From an uncultured Bacillota bacterium (GTDB lineage Bacteria; Bacillota; Clostridia; Lachnospirales; Lachnospiraceae): a stretch of 28,147 nt of DNA. Made by a program: the position numbers and the translations under genes. Location: contig CAJKMA010000031.1 of assembly GCA_905200905.1 (NCBI GenBank), positions 1 to 28,147 on the forward strand. The letters run 5' to 3'. Below the pieces are notes generated by a model, which saw only the letters and a list, made by a program, of their open reading frames with translations, was not told the DNA's origin and did no database searches. Of this stretch, positions 6,291-15,260 are shown piece by piece (the stretch's first letter is position 1; each line of letters starts with the position of its first letter).

Positions 6291-8198
6291 CTAAAATTGA
6301 AATACTGCCACCCCATAAGCTGGAAGTGGGTATGCAAAGGAGAATGGTCTTCCGTCACATTCTTTTTTTACAGCTTTATATATCAACTGTTCTTTGTGAA
6401 CATCTCCGCCAAATTCCGGTTCCTTGCTGTTCAAAACTAATTTGTATTGTTTTCTCTTAGGAACTCCTACTCTATAGTCATCTCGTGCCACTGGAGTATA
6501 GTTAATCACAAATAGCAAATTATTTCTACCTGTTGGTGACCATCTCACAAAACTGTAAATACTTCTGGCAGCATCATCTGCATTTATCCACTCCAATCCT
6601 TGTGGGTTCTGGTCATTAGCATACAGTGCCGGATATTTCTTATACATCTTCAGAAGTTCTTTCACATAATTTTGCAGATTCCTATGGCTCTCTTCGCCTA
6701 ACAAAAACCAATCCAATTCTCTGGCTTCGCTCCATTCCTGATACTGTCCAAAATCTTGTCCCATAAATAATAATTTCTTTCCAGGATGACCAATCATATA
6801 AGAATATCCTGCTTTTAGATTTTCAAACTTATCCTGCCCAAGTCCTGGCATCTTATTAATCATAGAGCATTTCAGATGCACAACTTCATCATGGGACAAC
6901 ACCAGCACATAATTCTCACTGTATGCATATGTAGTAGAAAATGTCATCTTATAATGATTATACTGTCTAAAATAAGGATCCAATTTCATATATTCCAAAA
7001 AATCATGCATCCATCCCATGTTCCATTTCAGGCTAAATCCTAATCCGCCATCTTCCGGTTTTCCTGTCACTTTGGGCCATGCTGTAGATTCCTCTGCAAT
7101 CATAACGGTTCCTTTATGTTTTCCCAGAACCACAGAATTTAAATGTTTAAAAAACTCAATGGCCTCCAGATTTTTGTTCTCTCCATATTTATTGGGAACC
7201 CATTGACCTGCTTCTCTTCCGTAATCCAGATATAACATAGACGCAACCGCATCCACACGAAGGCCATCCACATGAAATTCTTCAATCCAGAACAGTGCAT
7301 TAGCAATCAGGAAATTCTTTACCTCATTTTTACCATAGTCAAAAACTTTGGTTCCCCAGTCTGGATGTTCTCCTTTTCTGGGGTCTGCATATTCATACGT
7401 GGGTGTTCCATCAAAATCTGCCAAACCATGAGCATCCTTTGGAAAATGTGCTGGAACCCAGTCTAAGATTACACCAATTTTGTTTTTGTGCATATAGTTT
7501 ACAAAATATCGGAAATCCTCTGGGGTCCCATAACGAGAAGTAGGAGCATAATAACCGCTTACCTGATATCCCCAGGAACCATCAAAAGGATGTTCTGCAA
7601 TCCCCATAAGCTCTACATGGGTATAACCCATTTCTTTCACATAACCAGCCAGAGCATGAGCCAATTCCCGATAATTATAAAATCCAGGGTCGTCGTCTTT
7701 CTTTGCCGGATGTTTCTTCCAGGAACCTGGGTGAACCTCATAAATGGACATAGCATCCTTACCAGGGTCAAACTCCTGGCGCTTCTTCAACCATGCTGCA
7801 TCACCCCACTTAAACGGCTTTGCTAAATCTGTAACCCTGGATGCATTGCCTGGACGCAGCTCTGCATAATTTGCATATGGATCTGCCTTATACAGCAGAC
7901 GGTCATCATACGTAGTAATACAGTATTTGTACAAATCTCCGTTCTTCACCCCTGGAATAAACAGCTGATAAATTCCCATATCATTATCACACTGCATCTC
8001 ATGAGCCTCTGGATTCCAGTCATTAAAGTCACCCACCACAGACACACCTTTTGCCCTTGGCGCCCATACAGCAAAAAAAACACCTTCTTTTTTTCTCTGA
8101 GTGCCTGGATGTGCCCCAAATAACTTATAAATTTCATAATGTGTTCCCTGACCAAACAAATAACGGTCCAACTCTGTTACCTTCATATTCGTTCCCAT
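6291..8198 (-). CDS. glgB: 1,4-alpha-glucan (glycogen) branching enzyme
   Basis: A 635-residue GH13 branching enzyme. It cuts alpha-1,4 glucan and re-attaches the piece in an alpha-1,6 link, in the cytoplasm. Domains: CBM48-like beta domain at about residues 25-125 (FAVWAPRAKGVSVVGDFNDW), TIM barrel at about 150-510 and a C-terminal beta domain after that. Catalytic residues: Asp316 in GLRVDAVASMLYLDY, the Glu of MIAEESTAWP (about 369) and Asp437 in LSHDEVVH. The GHxxxDWVPAHFP motif of branching enzymes appears as GVILDWVPAHFPKD. The N-terminal N1 module of longer enzymes is absent, as in many Firmicutes. SD AAGGGGA supports the ATG. No glgC, glgA or glgP is nearby. Confidence 0.95.
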   Translation of the reverse strand: MGTNMKVTELDRYLFGQGTHYEIYKLFGAHPGTQRKKEGVFFAVWAPRAKGVSVVGDFNDWNPEAHEMQCDNDMGIYQLFIPGVKNGDLYKYCITTYDDRLLYKADPYANYAELRPGNASRVTDLAKPFKWGDAAWLKKRQEFDPGKDAMSIYEVHPGSWKKHPAKKDDDPGFYNYRELAHALAGYVKEMGYTHVELMGIAEHPFDGSWGYQVSGYYAPTSRYGTPEDFRYFVNYMHKNKIGVILDWVPAHFPKDAHGLADFDGTPTYEYADPRKGEHPDWGTKVFDYGKNEVKNFLIANALFWIEEFHVDGLRVDAVASMLYLDYGREAGQWVPNKYGENKNLEAIEFFKHLNSVVLGKHKGTVMIAEESTAWPKVTGKPEDGGLGFSLKWNMGWMHDFLEYMKLDPYFRQYNHYKMTFSTTYAYSENYVLVLSHDEVVHLKCSMINKMPGLGQDKFENLKAGYSYMIGHPGKKLLFMGQDFGQYQEWSEARELDWFLLGEESHRNLQNYVKELLKMYKKYPALYANDQNPQGLEWINADDAARSIYSFVRWSPTGRNNLLFVINYTPVARDDYRVGVPKRKQYKLVLNSKEPEFGGDVHKEQLIYKAVKKECDGRPFSFAYPLPAYGVAVFQF

Positions 8199-8216
8199 AA
8201 GACATTCCCCTTTTTA

Positions 8217-9587
8217 TCACTTTTTACCTTTGAAACCCAAAACAACACTGCCTGCTGCCTGTAACCTTATCTGAAGCCTTCCATTCTCCGGCTTCCATTC
8301 TTCTTTCGTCTCTAAGTTTACATAATTCATATCCTGCCTTGGCACCGGAACACTCACGGAAACCTCCTGCTCGTCATTATTCACAGCAATCACAAGACAT
8401 TCATCCTCCGTAAATCTTGCAAAAGCATATTGCCTGTTCGTCAGTAGTAATTCTCGATATCTTCCGTAGGCCAGGCATTCTTTATACTCCCTATGCATGT
8501 TTCCAAGCCAGGTCACCCATTTTAAAATCTTGGAATCCTTCTTCGCTTCCAGAACCTCCTCCAGATTTACAGCCGGTCTTAAGGGGTCATCATTTCCACC
8601 TTGCTTCTGCCCCTCTATGCCCCATTCTGAACCATAATAAAGAGATGGAATACCTGGAAGTGTATACAATAATGTATAAATAGGATAAATATGCTCCTTG
8701 TTCTGAATCTTACTGATAATCCGATCCACATCATGATTATCTACAAAAGAGTAAAGCTTCATTCCCCTATAAATTCCACCGTTTTCATCAAATTCTCTGC
8801 GGATGGTATGGGCAATTTCAAAATAATTATGGTCATTGTGGCCTGAATAAAGCCCTTTATGCAACTCGTAATTGGTAACACTGTGAAGCATCCTCTGTCC
8901 ATCCTGGATATAACGGCTGTAATCACCATGAATCACCTCACCCATAAGCCAGAAATCCGCCTTTTTCGCTGATGTCCGCCTACGCATTTCCTCCATAAAG
9001 GAAAACTCCAGACAATCCGCACAATCCAAACGGATACCGTCAATATCAAAAGTATCAATCCAGAAATCAATAACTCCCAGCAAATACTCTCTCACTGCCG
9101 GTTCCCAAAGATTTAGGTTTACCAGTTCAAAACAGTTTCTCCATGCTTCATACCCGAAACCGTCATGATAAGGATTATCCCATCCAAAATTAATTCCCTT
9201 ATACCAGTTACAATACTGGGAATGCTCACGGTTTCTCTGAATATCCTGAAAAGCAAAAAACTCTCTCCCTGTATGATTAAATACACCATCTACTACAACT
9301 TTGATATCTAGTTCATGAGCCTTTTTTACAAATCTGATAAAATCCTCATTATCTCCCAGACGGCGATCCACCACTTTATAATCCCTGGTATCATAGCCAT
9401 GTGTGCTAGATTCAAATAATGGTCCTATATAAATAGCTGTACAGCCAATTTTTGCAATATGAGGAAGCCATTTATCCAACTGTTCAAATCTGTGGACAAC
9501 CCCCTCCTCTGTGTTTTGTCTTGGCGCCCCAGTCATGCCAATGGGATACATGTGATAAAACACTGCCTCTTCATACCATGTTGCCAT
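8217..9587 (-). CDS. GH13 alpha-amylase family glycosidase (cyclomaltodextrinase/maltogenic-amylase-like)
   Basis: A 456-residue cytoplasmic GH13 protein with a (beta/alpha)8 barrel and a short C-terminal beta domain. It has DGVFNHTG (conserved region I), GIRLDCAD with nucleophile Asp188, MGEVIHGDY with acid/base Glu217 and FVDNHD with Asp286. GEVIHGDY and the sequence WYEEAVFYHMYPIGMTGAP differ from the standard neopullulanase pattern, so the exact glucan substrate is open. An ATG 7 codons upstream (9608) overlaps the TetR stop as ATGA. However, an AGGAGG at 9602-9597 lies inside that extension and 9 bases before the ATG at 9587, so I take 9587 as the start. It lies 18 bases upstream of glgB, consistent with joint glucan remodelling. 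Confidence 0.88.
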   Translation of the reverse strand: MATWYEEAVFYHMYPIGMTGAPRQNTEEGVVHRFEQLDKWLPHIAKIGCTAIYIGPLFESSTHGYDTRDYKVVDRRLGDNEDFIRFVKKAHELDIKVVVDGVFNHTGREFFAFQDIQRNREHSQYCNWYKGINFGWDNPYHDGFGYEAWRNCFELVNLNLWEPAVREYLLGVIDFWIDTFDIDGIRLDCADCLEFSFMEEMRRRTSAKKADFWLMGEVIHGDYSRYIQDGQRMLHSVTNYELHKGLYSGHNDHNYFEIAHTIRREFDENGGIYRGMKLYSFVDNHDVDRIISKIQNKEHIYPIYTLLYTLPGIPSLYYGSEWGIEGQKQGGNDDPLRPAVNLEEVLEAKKDSKILKWVTWLGNMHREYKECLAYGRYRELLLTNRQYAFARFTEDECLVIAVNNDEQEVSVSVPVPRQDMNYVNLETKEEWKPENGRLQIRLQAAGSVVLGFKGKK

Positions 9588-9604
9588 ACCCAAAAACCTC
9601 CTAA

Positions 9605-10186
9605 TCATGTATAAATTCCGTATAAAAATTGATGAACGATTTCATAAGTGGTTTCATTAGAAATTTCAAATTTTTCATTTTCGGACAGACCATAACTCAC
9701 CATCATAATGTGGTGATTCAAAACTCCTGTAAAACCTACTGCAAACAAACGCTGTCTGCCACGCATGTTTCCAAGTTCTCCTGAAAAATGTTCAAAAATC
9801 CCCACAATCAACTGATAATGTCGTTCGATTAAAGGTGACACTGTCTGAAATGCTTCATTTTCCCTTCCTGAATAAAGCAAAGCCAACATGAACAAATAAA
9901 ACTTCTCATGGGATGCTGCAAAGTCAAAAAACACTCTGGCCACCTGATAAAGAACTGCCGGAAGGTTTCCTGGAGTTCTAGATGCCTCTGTAATCTTTTC
10001 TTCTAAAATGCTATACTGGCTTTCTAAAAGACTCTTCAAAAGTCCCAGTTTACTGCCAAAATAGTAGTAAAGCGTGGGCTTAGTAACGCCTGCCCTGTCT
10101 ACGATTTCCTGCACGCCAACCGCATCATAGCCCTTTGCGTGAAACAGTTCCAGCGCCGTATTCAGAAGCAGCTCTCTGTTATCCAT
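9605..10186 (-). CDS. TetR-family transcriptional regulator
   Basis: A 193-residue protein with a TetR N-terminal DNA-binding domain (about residues 5-50; helix-turn-helix VQEIVDRAGVTKPTLYYYFG) and a helical ligand domain. An upstream in-frame ATG at 10213 exists, but GAAGGTGG lies 6-7 bases before the ATG at 10186, which is preferred. It is the first gene of a run with the GH13 enzyme (17-base gap), glgB and the M19 dipeptidase. The 16-base palindrome in its promoter is a typical TetR-dimer site, so it probably represses itself and the genes behind it. The inducer is unknown; a carbohydrate or small hydrophobic ligand are both possible. Confidence 0.9.
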   Translation of the reverse strand: MDNRELLLNTALELFHAKGYDAVGVQEIVDRAGVTKPTLYYYFGSKLGLLKSLLESQYSILEEKITEASRTPGNLPAVLYQVARVFFDFAASHEKFYLFMLALLYSGRENEAFQTVSPLIERHYQLIVGIFEHFSGELGNMRGRQRLFAVGFTGVLNHHIMMVSYGLSENEKFEISNETTYEIVHQFLYGIYT

Positions 10187-10236
10187 GTGTACCACCTTCT
10201 TTCTATACGTCATGCATCGCTCACATTTCTATGGTT

Positions 10237-10265
10237 ATTATACCAATCGGTATATTAAAAATCAA
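10237..10265 (-). promoter_or_regulatory. Promoter of the tetR-GH13-glgB-dipeptidase operon
   Basis: TTGATT at 10265-10260, a 17-base spacer and consensus TATAAT at 10242-10237 on minus. The -35 overlaps the stop codon region of the decayed ATPase gene, so the two units are packed without a terminator between them. Confidence 0.8.
10239..10254. promoter_or_regulatory. TetR-type operator in the promoter spacer
   Basis: TATACCAATCGGTATA has perfect 6-base arms and a 4-base centre and covers the spacer and part of the -10 box. ATACC...GGTAT half-sites are common among TetR-family operators. Bound protein would block RNA polymerase. Assignment to the adjacent TetR is inference. Confidence 0.65.
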
Positions 10266-11428
10266 CTATTCATTTCAGCAAAAGTGATAAGTTTTATGTA
10301 CCTGGTTTTATTCGCATATTCTATAGCTTCCTGGGTAAATCCACTTTTAGAAAATATATAAAATACCTTCTCAGTATAAGGAAATAAGGTTCCCCGTTCC
10401 TGCAACGCATGAATCACATCTGTTCCCACCAGACTATTCTTCCATTTACACTCGCCAAAAAAAGCATGATTGTCATATACTGACATAAGATTGATCTCTT
10501 CCTGGCACTTTTTTCTGGGATTATTTCCCCACCAGCGTCCTAAATTCCCAATGGGAAAAGGAATGGAAGCATAAACCTGTGGTAAAAATAAATACTGCTG
10601 GCATATCTCTTCAAAAATAGGCCCCATAAAATCACTTATATGGGACTTCACCATTCTTTCATAAACCATTTCTCCAGTCCCCCGCATAATGCTGCTTAGA
10701 TTTGGTCTTACAAACCGATACCAGAATAAAAACATAGTATCATTCAACTGATATAAGGTTTTCTTTCCTCCTGAATTTTCTGTAATAGGCGTCTCTTTTT
10801 GCACAATTTCCAGCTTAATAAGAGACGAAAGCTGACTACTACATCCACTGGTCTCTAAGCCTGTTTTTGTGGCAATCTCATTAAGCCTGCTGGCTCCTCC
10901 TGCAATGGCTGAAATAATGGAGTGATACGTAGCAGGATCTCTTAATTCCTGTTTCAACAAATTAGACGGTTCATCAAACTCTGGAATTCCACCTGTAACA
11001 CCATAAAGAACCGCCTGTTCTTCATTGGTGTAAGAAGAAAGCATTTCCTTCGCCTCAAAATAAGTAAAGGGATGAATCTTAAACTGTGCGGTTCTCCTGC
11101 CGTATAAAGGGCTTTTATATCCTAGAACCTGTTCTTCCATAAAACTCATAGAAGAACCACACAAAATAAAAAAAAGACAGCTTTCTTTCCAACAATGGTC
11201 AATATGACTTTGAATCATAGAAGAAATAGCCGGATAAGAAGCTGCCAGATTTTCAGACTTTGTTCCTTCTACAGCCATATAATAAACTGACTTTTTGTCT
11301 TTTAAAGATTCATTCATTAAAGTTGTTTTTCCTACCCGCCTTCTGCCATAAAAAATAACAAATTGAAACTCTCTCTACTCATATAAAGTTTCCAGTTTTT
11401 TTAATTCCCTGTCTCTTCCAACAAACAT
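10262..11428 (-). pseudogene. Decayed DUF234-type AAA ATPase (nonsense codon plus two internal deletions)
   Basis: From an ATG at 11428 the reading is MFVGRDRELKKLETLYE, then an in-frame TAG, then REFQFVIFYGRRRVGKTTLM and an open frame to 10262. The family (archaeal-type ATPase_2 plus DUF234, usually about 460-480 residues) has Walker A at GRRRVGKT, which here lies between the stop and the first usable later ATG (11317). From memory of the family, the Walker B block (IDEFPY) should precede LAASYPAISSM. Instead EGTKSEN runs straight into it, so about 50 residues are gone. A second gap sits between GGIPEF and DEPSNLLKQELRDP, where about 25-30 residues are missing. The C-terminal part, including LGRWWG and FGECKW of the nuclease-like DUF234 domain, is intact. 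ATPase activity cannot be expected. Confidence 0.8.
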
Positions 11429-11512
11429 AACCATTCCCCCAAATATACTTTATCTTTTTACTAATCATAGGAGCTATTTTCACGTCAACCAGGGAGACCG
11501 TGTAAATCATTC

Positions 11513-12436
11513 TTACCGAAACGCCGCCCTCCTGGCATTTTCCATCAATTTTTCTATTACCTTATCTCCTATTCCATAATATCCCTGTAAAAGTTCAATC
11601 TCCTTTGTCAGGCTGGTATTGCTCACTGTCCTATTATCTGTATTGATGGTTATTGGTATTCCTGTCTCTAGAAATTTGAGAAAAGGATATTCCTCCATGG
11701 ACCTCACTGCTTTCGTTTGCAAATTGCTCACAGGACACATTTCAAAAGGTATCTCATGCTCCGCACAATATCTCATCAGATTTTCATCCTTTGCTGCTGC
11801 AATACCATGTCCAATCCTGGAAGCGCCAAGCTCTATGGCATCCCAGATACTTTGAGCGCTTCCGCATTCTCCCGCATGAATAGTAAAAGGAATTCCCAGT
11901 TCTTTTGCTTTCTGAAACATACCTTCCTGCTGGCGAACCGGAAATGCAGCTTCGTTCCCCGCTAAATCCACAGCACAAACTCCATATCCATAATACTCTG
12001 CCGCCGTTTCCACTAATTTGGTATTGACCTCTACAGGCATGTGACGCATACCGCACAGAATCAGGTTTCCGTCTATCCCATAGCGTTCCCTTCCCATGGA
12101 AAGTCCCTTCAAAGCGCCTTCTATAATCTTGGCTGCTGAAAAATTTTCTGTAACAGAAAGCATAGGAGCAAAACGGATTTCCATATAAACCACATGCTCT
12201 TTTGCTGCTGTTTTCATCACATCCAAAACTGCCTTTGTGAAGCTATTCTCTGAAATCAAACACTTCAAAGGTAAATCAAACTTAGTTAAATACTCTGCCA
12301 AACTTTCACAATTTTCATCTGCCCGAAGTTCTTTGGACAAATCTTTCCCATCTATAGAAATTCCAGCTTCCTGTGCCAGATTTTTAATACATTCCTCAGA
12401 TAAGGAACCATCTAAATGACAATGTAAATCATACAT
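11513..12436 (-). CDS. add: Adenosine deaminase
   Basis: A 307-residue zinc amidohydrolase that converts adenosine or deoxyadenosine to inosine. Zinc and catalytic residues are in place: His5 and His7 in DLHCHLDGS, His187 and Glu190 in IHAGECG, His210 in IGHGI and Asp267 in INTDN. CPVSNLQT is the usual motif before the last strand. The protein is shorter than the E. coli enzyme (333) because the amino terminus begins right at the first metal motif; AGAGGA 6-7 bases before the ATG supports this. NTDNRTVS replaces the common NTDNPSVS or NTDDP, which could indicate a related amidohydrolase such as adenine deaminase of the same family, but adenosine deaminase is favoured. An extended -10 (TGATAAAAT) lies upstream. 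Confidence 0.9.
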   Translation of the reverse strand: MYDLHCHLDGSLSEECIKNLAQEAGISIDGKDLSKELRADENCESLAEYLTKFDLPLKCLISENSFTKAVLDVMKTAAKEHVVYMEIRFAPMLSVTENFSAAKIIEGALKGLSMGRERYGIDGNLILCGMRHMPVEVNTKLVETAAEYYGYGVCAVDLAGNEAAFPVRQQEGMFQKAKELGIPFTIHAGECGSAQSIWDAIELGASRIGHGIAAAKDENLMRYCAEHEIPFEMCPVSNLQTKAVRSMEEYPFLKFLETGIPITINTDNRTVSNTSLTKEIELLQGYYGIGDKVIEKLMENARRAAFR

Positions 12437-12581
12437 ATTTATTCCTCTTTTCTATGCATAATATAAATTTATGCTCATTTTATCATGAAATTAACGAAAA
12501 ATCCCTATAATTTTCCTCTTTTTCGCGTTATACTAACTAAATAAAAACCACAAAACCAAGCACACATGAAAAGAGGTCCTT
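12437..12581. promoter_or_regulatory. Divergent promoter region of add and the MoxR-type gene
   Basis: On minus, TGATAAAAT (extended -10) lies about 40 bases upstream of add. On plus, TATACT at 12529-12534 lies about 48 bases upstream of the MoxR-type ATG, and TATAAT at 12506-12511 is an alternative. Neither has a convincing -35. The sequence is AT-rich with no other feature seen. Confidence 0.4.
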
Positions 12582-13481
12582 ATGATGAAATTAAACCCTA
12601 ACTTACAGGCACGTATGAATACCTTTCGTTCCATGTATTCCACAGAACAAGAAGCAGTCTCCCGCATCACAAAACCCTCCATGCCTTTTTACGGCACAGA
12701 TATTTTGGAAAAAGCAGTTACAGCTCTTTTAGAAGGAGAAAATCTTCTTCTCTGCGGAGATAAAGCCACTGGAAAAAATGTACTGGCTGAGAATCTGGCA
12801 TGGATTTTTGGAAGACCCATTTATAATATTTCTTTCCATGTCAACACAGACAGCAGCAACCTCATTGGCACAGATACCTTTAAGAATAATGAAGTCCAAC
12901 TCCGCAAAGGACCTATTTATCAGTGTGCCCAGTATGGCGGTTTCGGTATTCTGGATGAAATTAATATGGCAAAAAATGATGCAGTTTCTGTACTCCACGC
13001 CACCCTGGATTACCGACGCATCATGGATGTTCCAGGTTATGACAGGATTCAGCTTCACCCTGCCACCCGCTTTATTGCAACCATGAACTATGGGTATGCT
13101 GGAACCAAGGAATTAAATGAAGCTCTGGTATCCCGTTTTATGGTTATCAATATGCCGCCCCTTACGAAAGAGCGCCTGGAACAGATTCTTACCAGCATCT
13201 TCCCCTCCATCAATCCTGATGCCTTGGAGCAATTTTCCGGTTTATTCCTGGATTTACAGTTAAAAGCCAAAAACGGAGAAATCTCTACAAAAGCTGTAGA
13301 TTTACGTGGACTTATTGGTTCTGTCCGTCTCATAGCCGGAGGACTTCGTCCTGCTGATGCCATTGACATGGGTATTACCAATAAATGTTTCGACAGCTTT
13401 GAACGGGAATTAATCCGAGATATTGTCATGACCAGAATTCCAGATGACTGGACCAGCCATGATGTATTCCAAAACCAGTGA
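12582..13481 (+). CDS. MoxR-type AAA+ ATPase (CbbQ/NorQ-like)
   Basis: A 299-residue AAA+ protein of the AAA_5/MoxR group, which acts with VWA-domain partners to remodel or activate target enzymes. Walker A is CGDKATGKN (Lys65), where the usual final Ser/Thr is Asn66. Walker B is FGILDEIN (Asp125, Glu126), sensor 1 is ATMNYGY (Asn169) and the arginine finger region is ALVSRF (Arg185). The Asn in Walker A is uncommon and could weaken magnesium binding. The start is ATGATG after AAGAGG. The VWA gene follows 18 bases later, forming the classic MoxR-VWA pair. The client protein is not obvious; no nitric-oxide reductase or Rubisco gene is present. Confidence 0.88.
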   Translation: MMKLNPNLQARMNTFRSMYSTEQEAVSRITKPSMPFYGTDILEKAVTALLEGENLLLCGDKATGKNVLAENLAWIFGRPIYNISFHVNTDSSNLIGTDTFKNNEVQLRKGPIYQCAQYGGFGILDEINMAKNDAVSVLHATLDYRRIMDVPGYDRIQLHPATRFIATMNYGYAGTKELNEALVSRFMVINMPPLTKERLEQILTSIFPSINPDALEQFSGLFLDLQLKAKNGEISTKAVDLRGLIGSVRLIAGGLRPADAIDMGITNKCFDSFERELIRDIVMTRIPDDWTSHDVFQNQ

Positions 13482-13499
13482 TAAAGGGGGCTTGAGCAT

Positions 13500-15260
13500 A
13501 TGGAACATTCTCTGGATGTACAAACCAGACTGGAAAATCTCATATGGACAGTAAGCGGAAACTATGACCTGGAAATTTCTCCGGAAGAACTGGATGAAAG
13601 ACTTTTTGAAAAATCTCCTTATATCGCCTTTTATCATGCCATTGAAAAAGGATGTTTTGAAAAATATTTTGATACTAAGGTTTTTAGCAGTTTTTTTACA
13701 AAAAAAGTATACCAGGGGCTGGAACCCTCTGTACTTCAATGCCTTGGCAAACTCTGTATTGACAGTGCTATCTGGAAAAAGGCTTCTAAAGAGCGCAAAG
13801 GCATCTTAAATATCCGCAAAAAAGCTTTTCTAGATACCCTGGAAAAAGATGCTTTTCGCCTGTCTCACACAGACTGGGAGTATATCGAAGGCTGCTATCT
13901 GGAATATGTGGTGCATGGACAGATTGCACCTCCACGATTCCAAGAAATCCTGGAAAAGATTATGGCTCTAGAAAACACTTCTTCTACTATGGAGATTTGC
14001 CTGTGTTTAGAAGAAATTTACCATATGGCTTATGAAAAAGGGTTTGCCAAACAATTTAAAGGACTGACCCGCCATGTAAAAAATTCGGATGAGAATAAGA
14101 AAGATTATACAGAGAAGGAATCCGGACTTGAGGACTCCCAAGATGCCCAGGAGCATCCTGTCAATATTTTCAGCGGACATGTGGATGCCCAGGATAACGG
14201 CAAAACAAAACGCCCGAAGTCTAGTCTCATTGTGTTAGACCAGGATTCCGTAAATAGAATGGCTCAATATATAGAGTTAAATTATGGAAAATCCTATCTC
14301 ACCCGACAGGAAGCATCTGTCCTAAATACTCAGTTGTGCACTGGTATTCACAAAGACTGCCGGCTGCATCTTACAAAAGGACTTCTGCACAGCCAATTGG
14401 AAAAAAACGCCAAAACCGCTTATGTCAAAAATATTAAGGAAGAAAATCTGCGAATTCTCAGAGGTAATCAACTAGTAACACGGCAGAATATACAAGTTCT
14501 TGCAAATACCCTGCGCCGCGCCCTGCTAACTAGAACAGAACGGGAAATCTGCAGCAGTGAATACGGACAAATCTGTCCAAATAAACTTTGGAATCTCAAC
14601 CGCACAGAAAACCGTCGGCTTTTCCAGCGAGAAATCTTAGGAGACCAGACAGATTTTGTTGTAGAAGTGCTTATTGACGCTAGCGGTTCCCAACAAAGCC
14701 GCCAGGGATTAGTAGCCCTTCAAGGTTATATGATTAGCGAAGCCCTAAGCATTGTACAGATTCCCCACCGCGTTATTAGCTTCTGCACTTTTGGCGCTTA
14801 TACAGTCTTAAACGAATTTCGGGATTATGAAGATGCCAGAGAAATGAATGAACGGATTTTTGAATTTTACGGTTCTGCTAACAACCGAGATGGTCTGGCT
14901 GTGCGGGCAGCCGCTCACAGCCTAGACGCCCGCCCGGAAGAAAATAAAATTCTTATTGTATTAAGTGATGGAAAACCAAATGATATTATTGCAGGAGAAG
15001 ACTCTGTGAAGTACCGAAAAAAAACAGAAGCGCCTAGGAAGAAAGAGCCTTATTGCCTGGAATATGCAGTGAAAGACACTGCTACAGAAATCCGAAAACT
15101 CAGAAACCGGAAAATTTCCGTTTTGGGCGTTTTTGCAGGAGAAGAAGAGGATCTGCAGGCAGAAAAACGCATCTTTGGCAAGGACTTTGCCTATATCCGA
15201 GATATCTCCCAATTTGCCAATGTAGTAGGACGGTATCTGCGAAAACAAATCACTTTATAA
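13500..15260 (+). CDS. VWA-domain protein, NorD/CobT-like partner of the MoxR ATPase
   Basis: A 586-residue protein. Residues 1-190 are helical and unlike known domains. Residues 195-245 are a hydrophilic linker rich in Asp, Glu, Lys and Ser, and 250-380 is a second helical block rich in Arg and Lys. Residues 385-580 are a von Willebrand A domain with MIDAS DASGS (Asp393, Ser395, Ser397), the NNRDGLAVRAA motif of NorD/CobT proteins and LSDGKPND (Asp490). Such proteins carry the adaptor function for the AAA+ motor. SD AAAGGGG supports the ATG. The 3' end overlaps the convergent cysteine peptidase gene by 11 bases. Confidence 0.85.
   Translation: MEHSLDVQTRLENLIWTVSGNYDLEISPEELDERLFEKSPYIAFYHAIEKGCFEKYFDTKVFSSFFTKKVYQGLEPSVLQCLGKLCIDSAIWKKASKERKGILNIRKKAFLDTLEKDAFRLSHTDWEYIEGCYLEYVVHGQIAPPRFQEILEKIMALENTSSTMEICLCLEEIYHMAYEKGFAKQFKGLTRHVKNSDENKKDYTEKESGLEDSQDAQEHPVNIFSGHVDAQDNGKTKRPKSSLIVLDQDSVNRMAQYIELNYGKSYLTRQEASVLNTQLCTGIHKDCRLHLTKGLLHSQLEKNAKTAYVKNIKEENLRILRGNQLVTRQNIQVLANTLRRALLTRTEREICSSEYGQICPNKLWNLNRTENRRLFQREILGDQTDFVVEVLIDASGSQQSRQGLVALQGYMISEALSIVQIPHRVISFCTFGAYTVLNEFRDYEDAREMNERIFEFYGSANNRDGLAVRAAAHSLDARPEENKILIVLSDGKPNDIIAGEDSVKYRKKTEAPRKKEPYCLEYAVKDTATEIRKLRNRKISVLGVFAGEEEDLQAEKRIFGKDFAYIRDISQFANVVGRYLRKQITL

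Noticed and set aside
9588..9608. Upstream ATG for the GH13 gene overlapping the tetR stop (ATGA)
   Set aside because: The AGGAGG lies inside this extension and fits the ATG at 9587 instead. The seven extra residues do not look like GH13 sequence.
13088..13543. 151-codon open frame on minus
   Set aside because: It is antisense to the MoxR-type gene, which has all AAA+ motifs; Ser/Arg/Ile-rich shadow composition.
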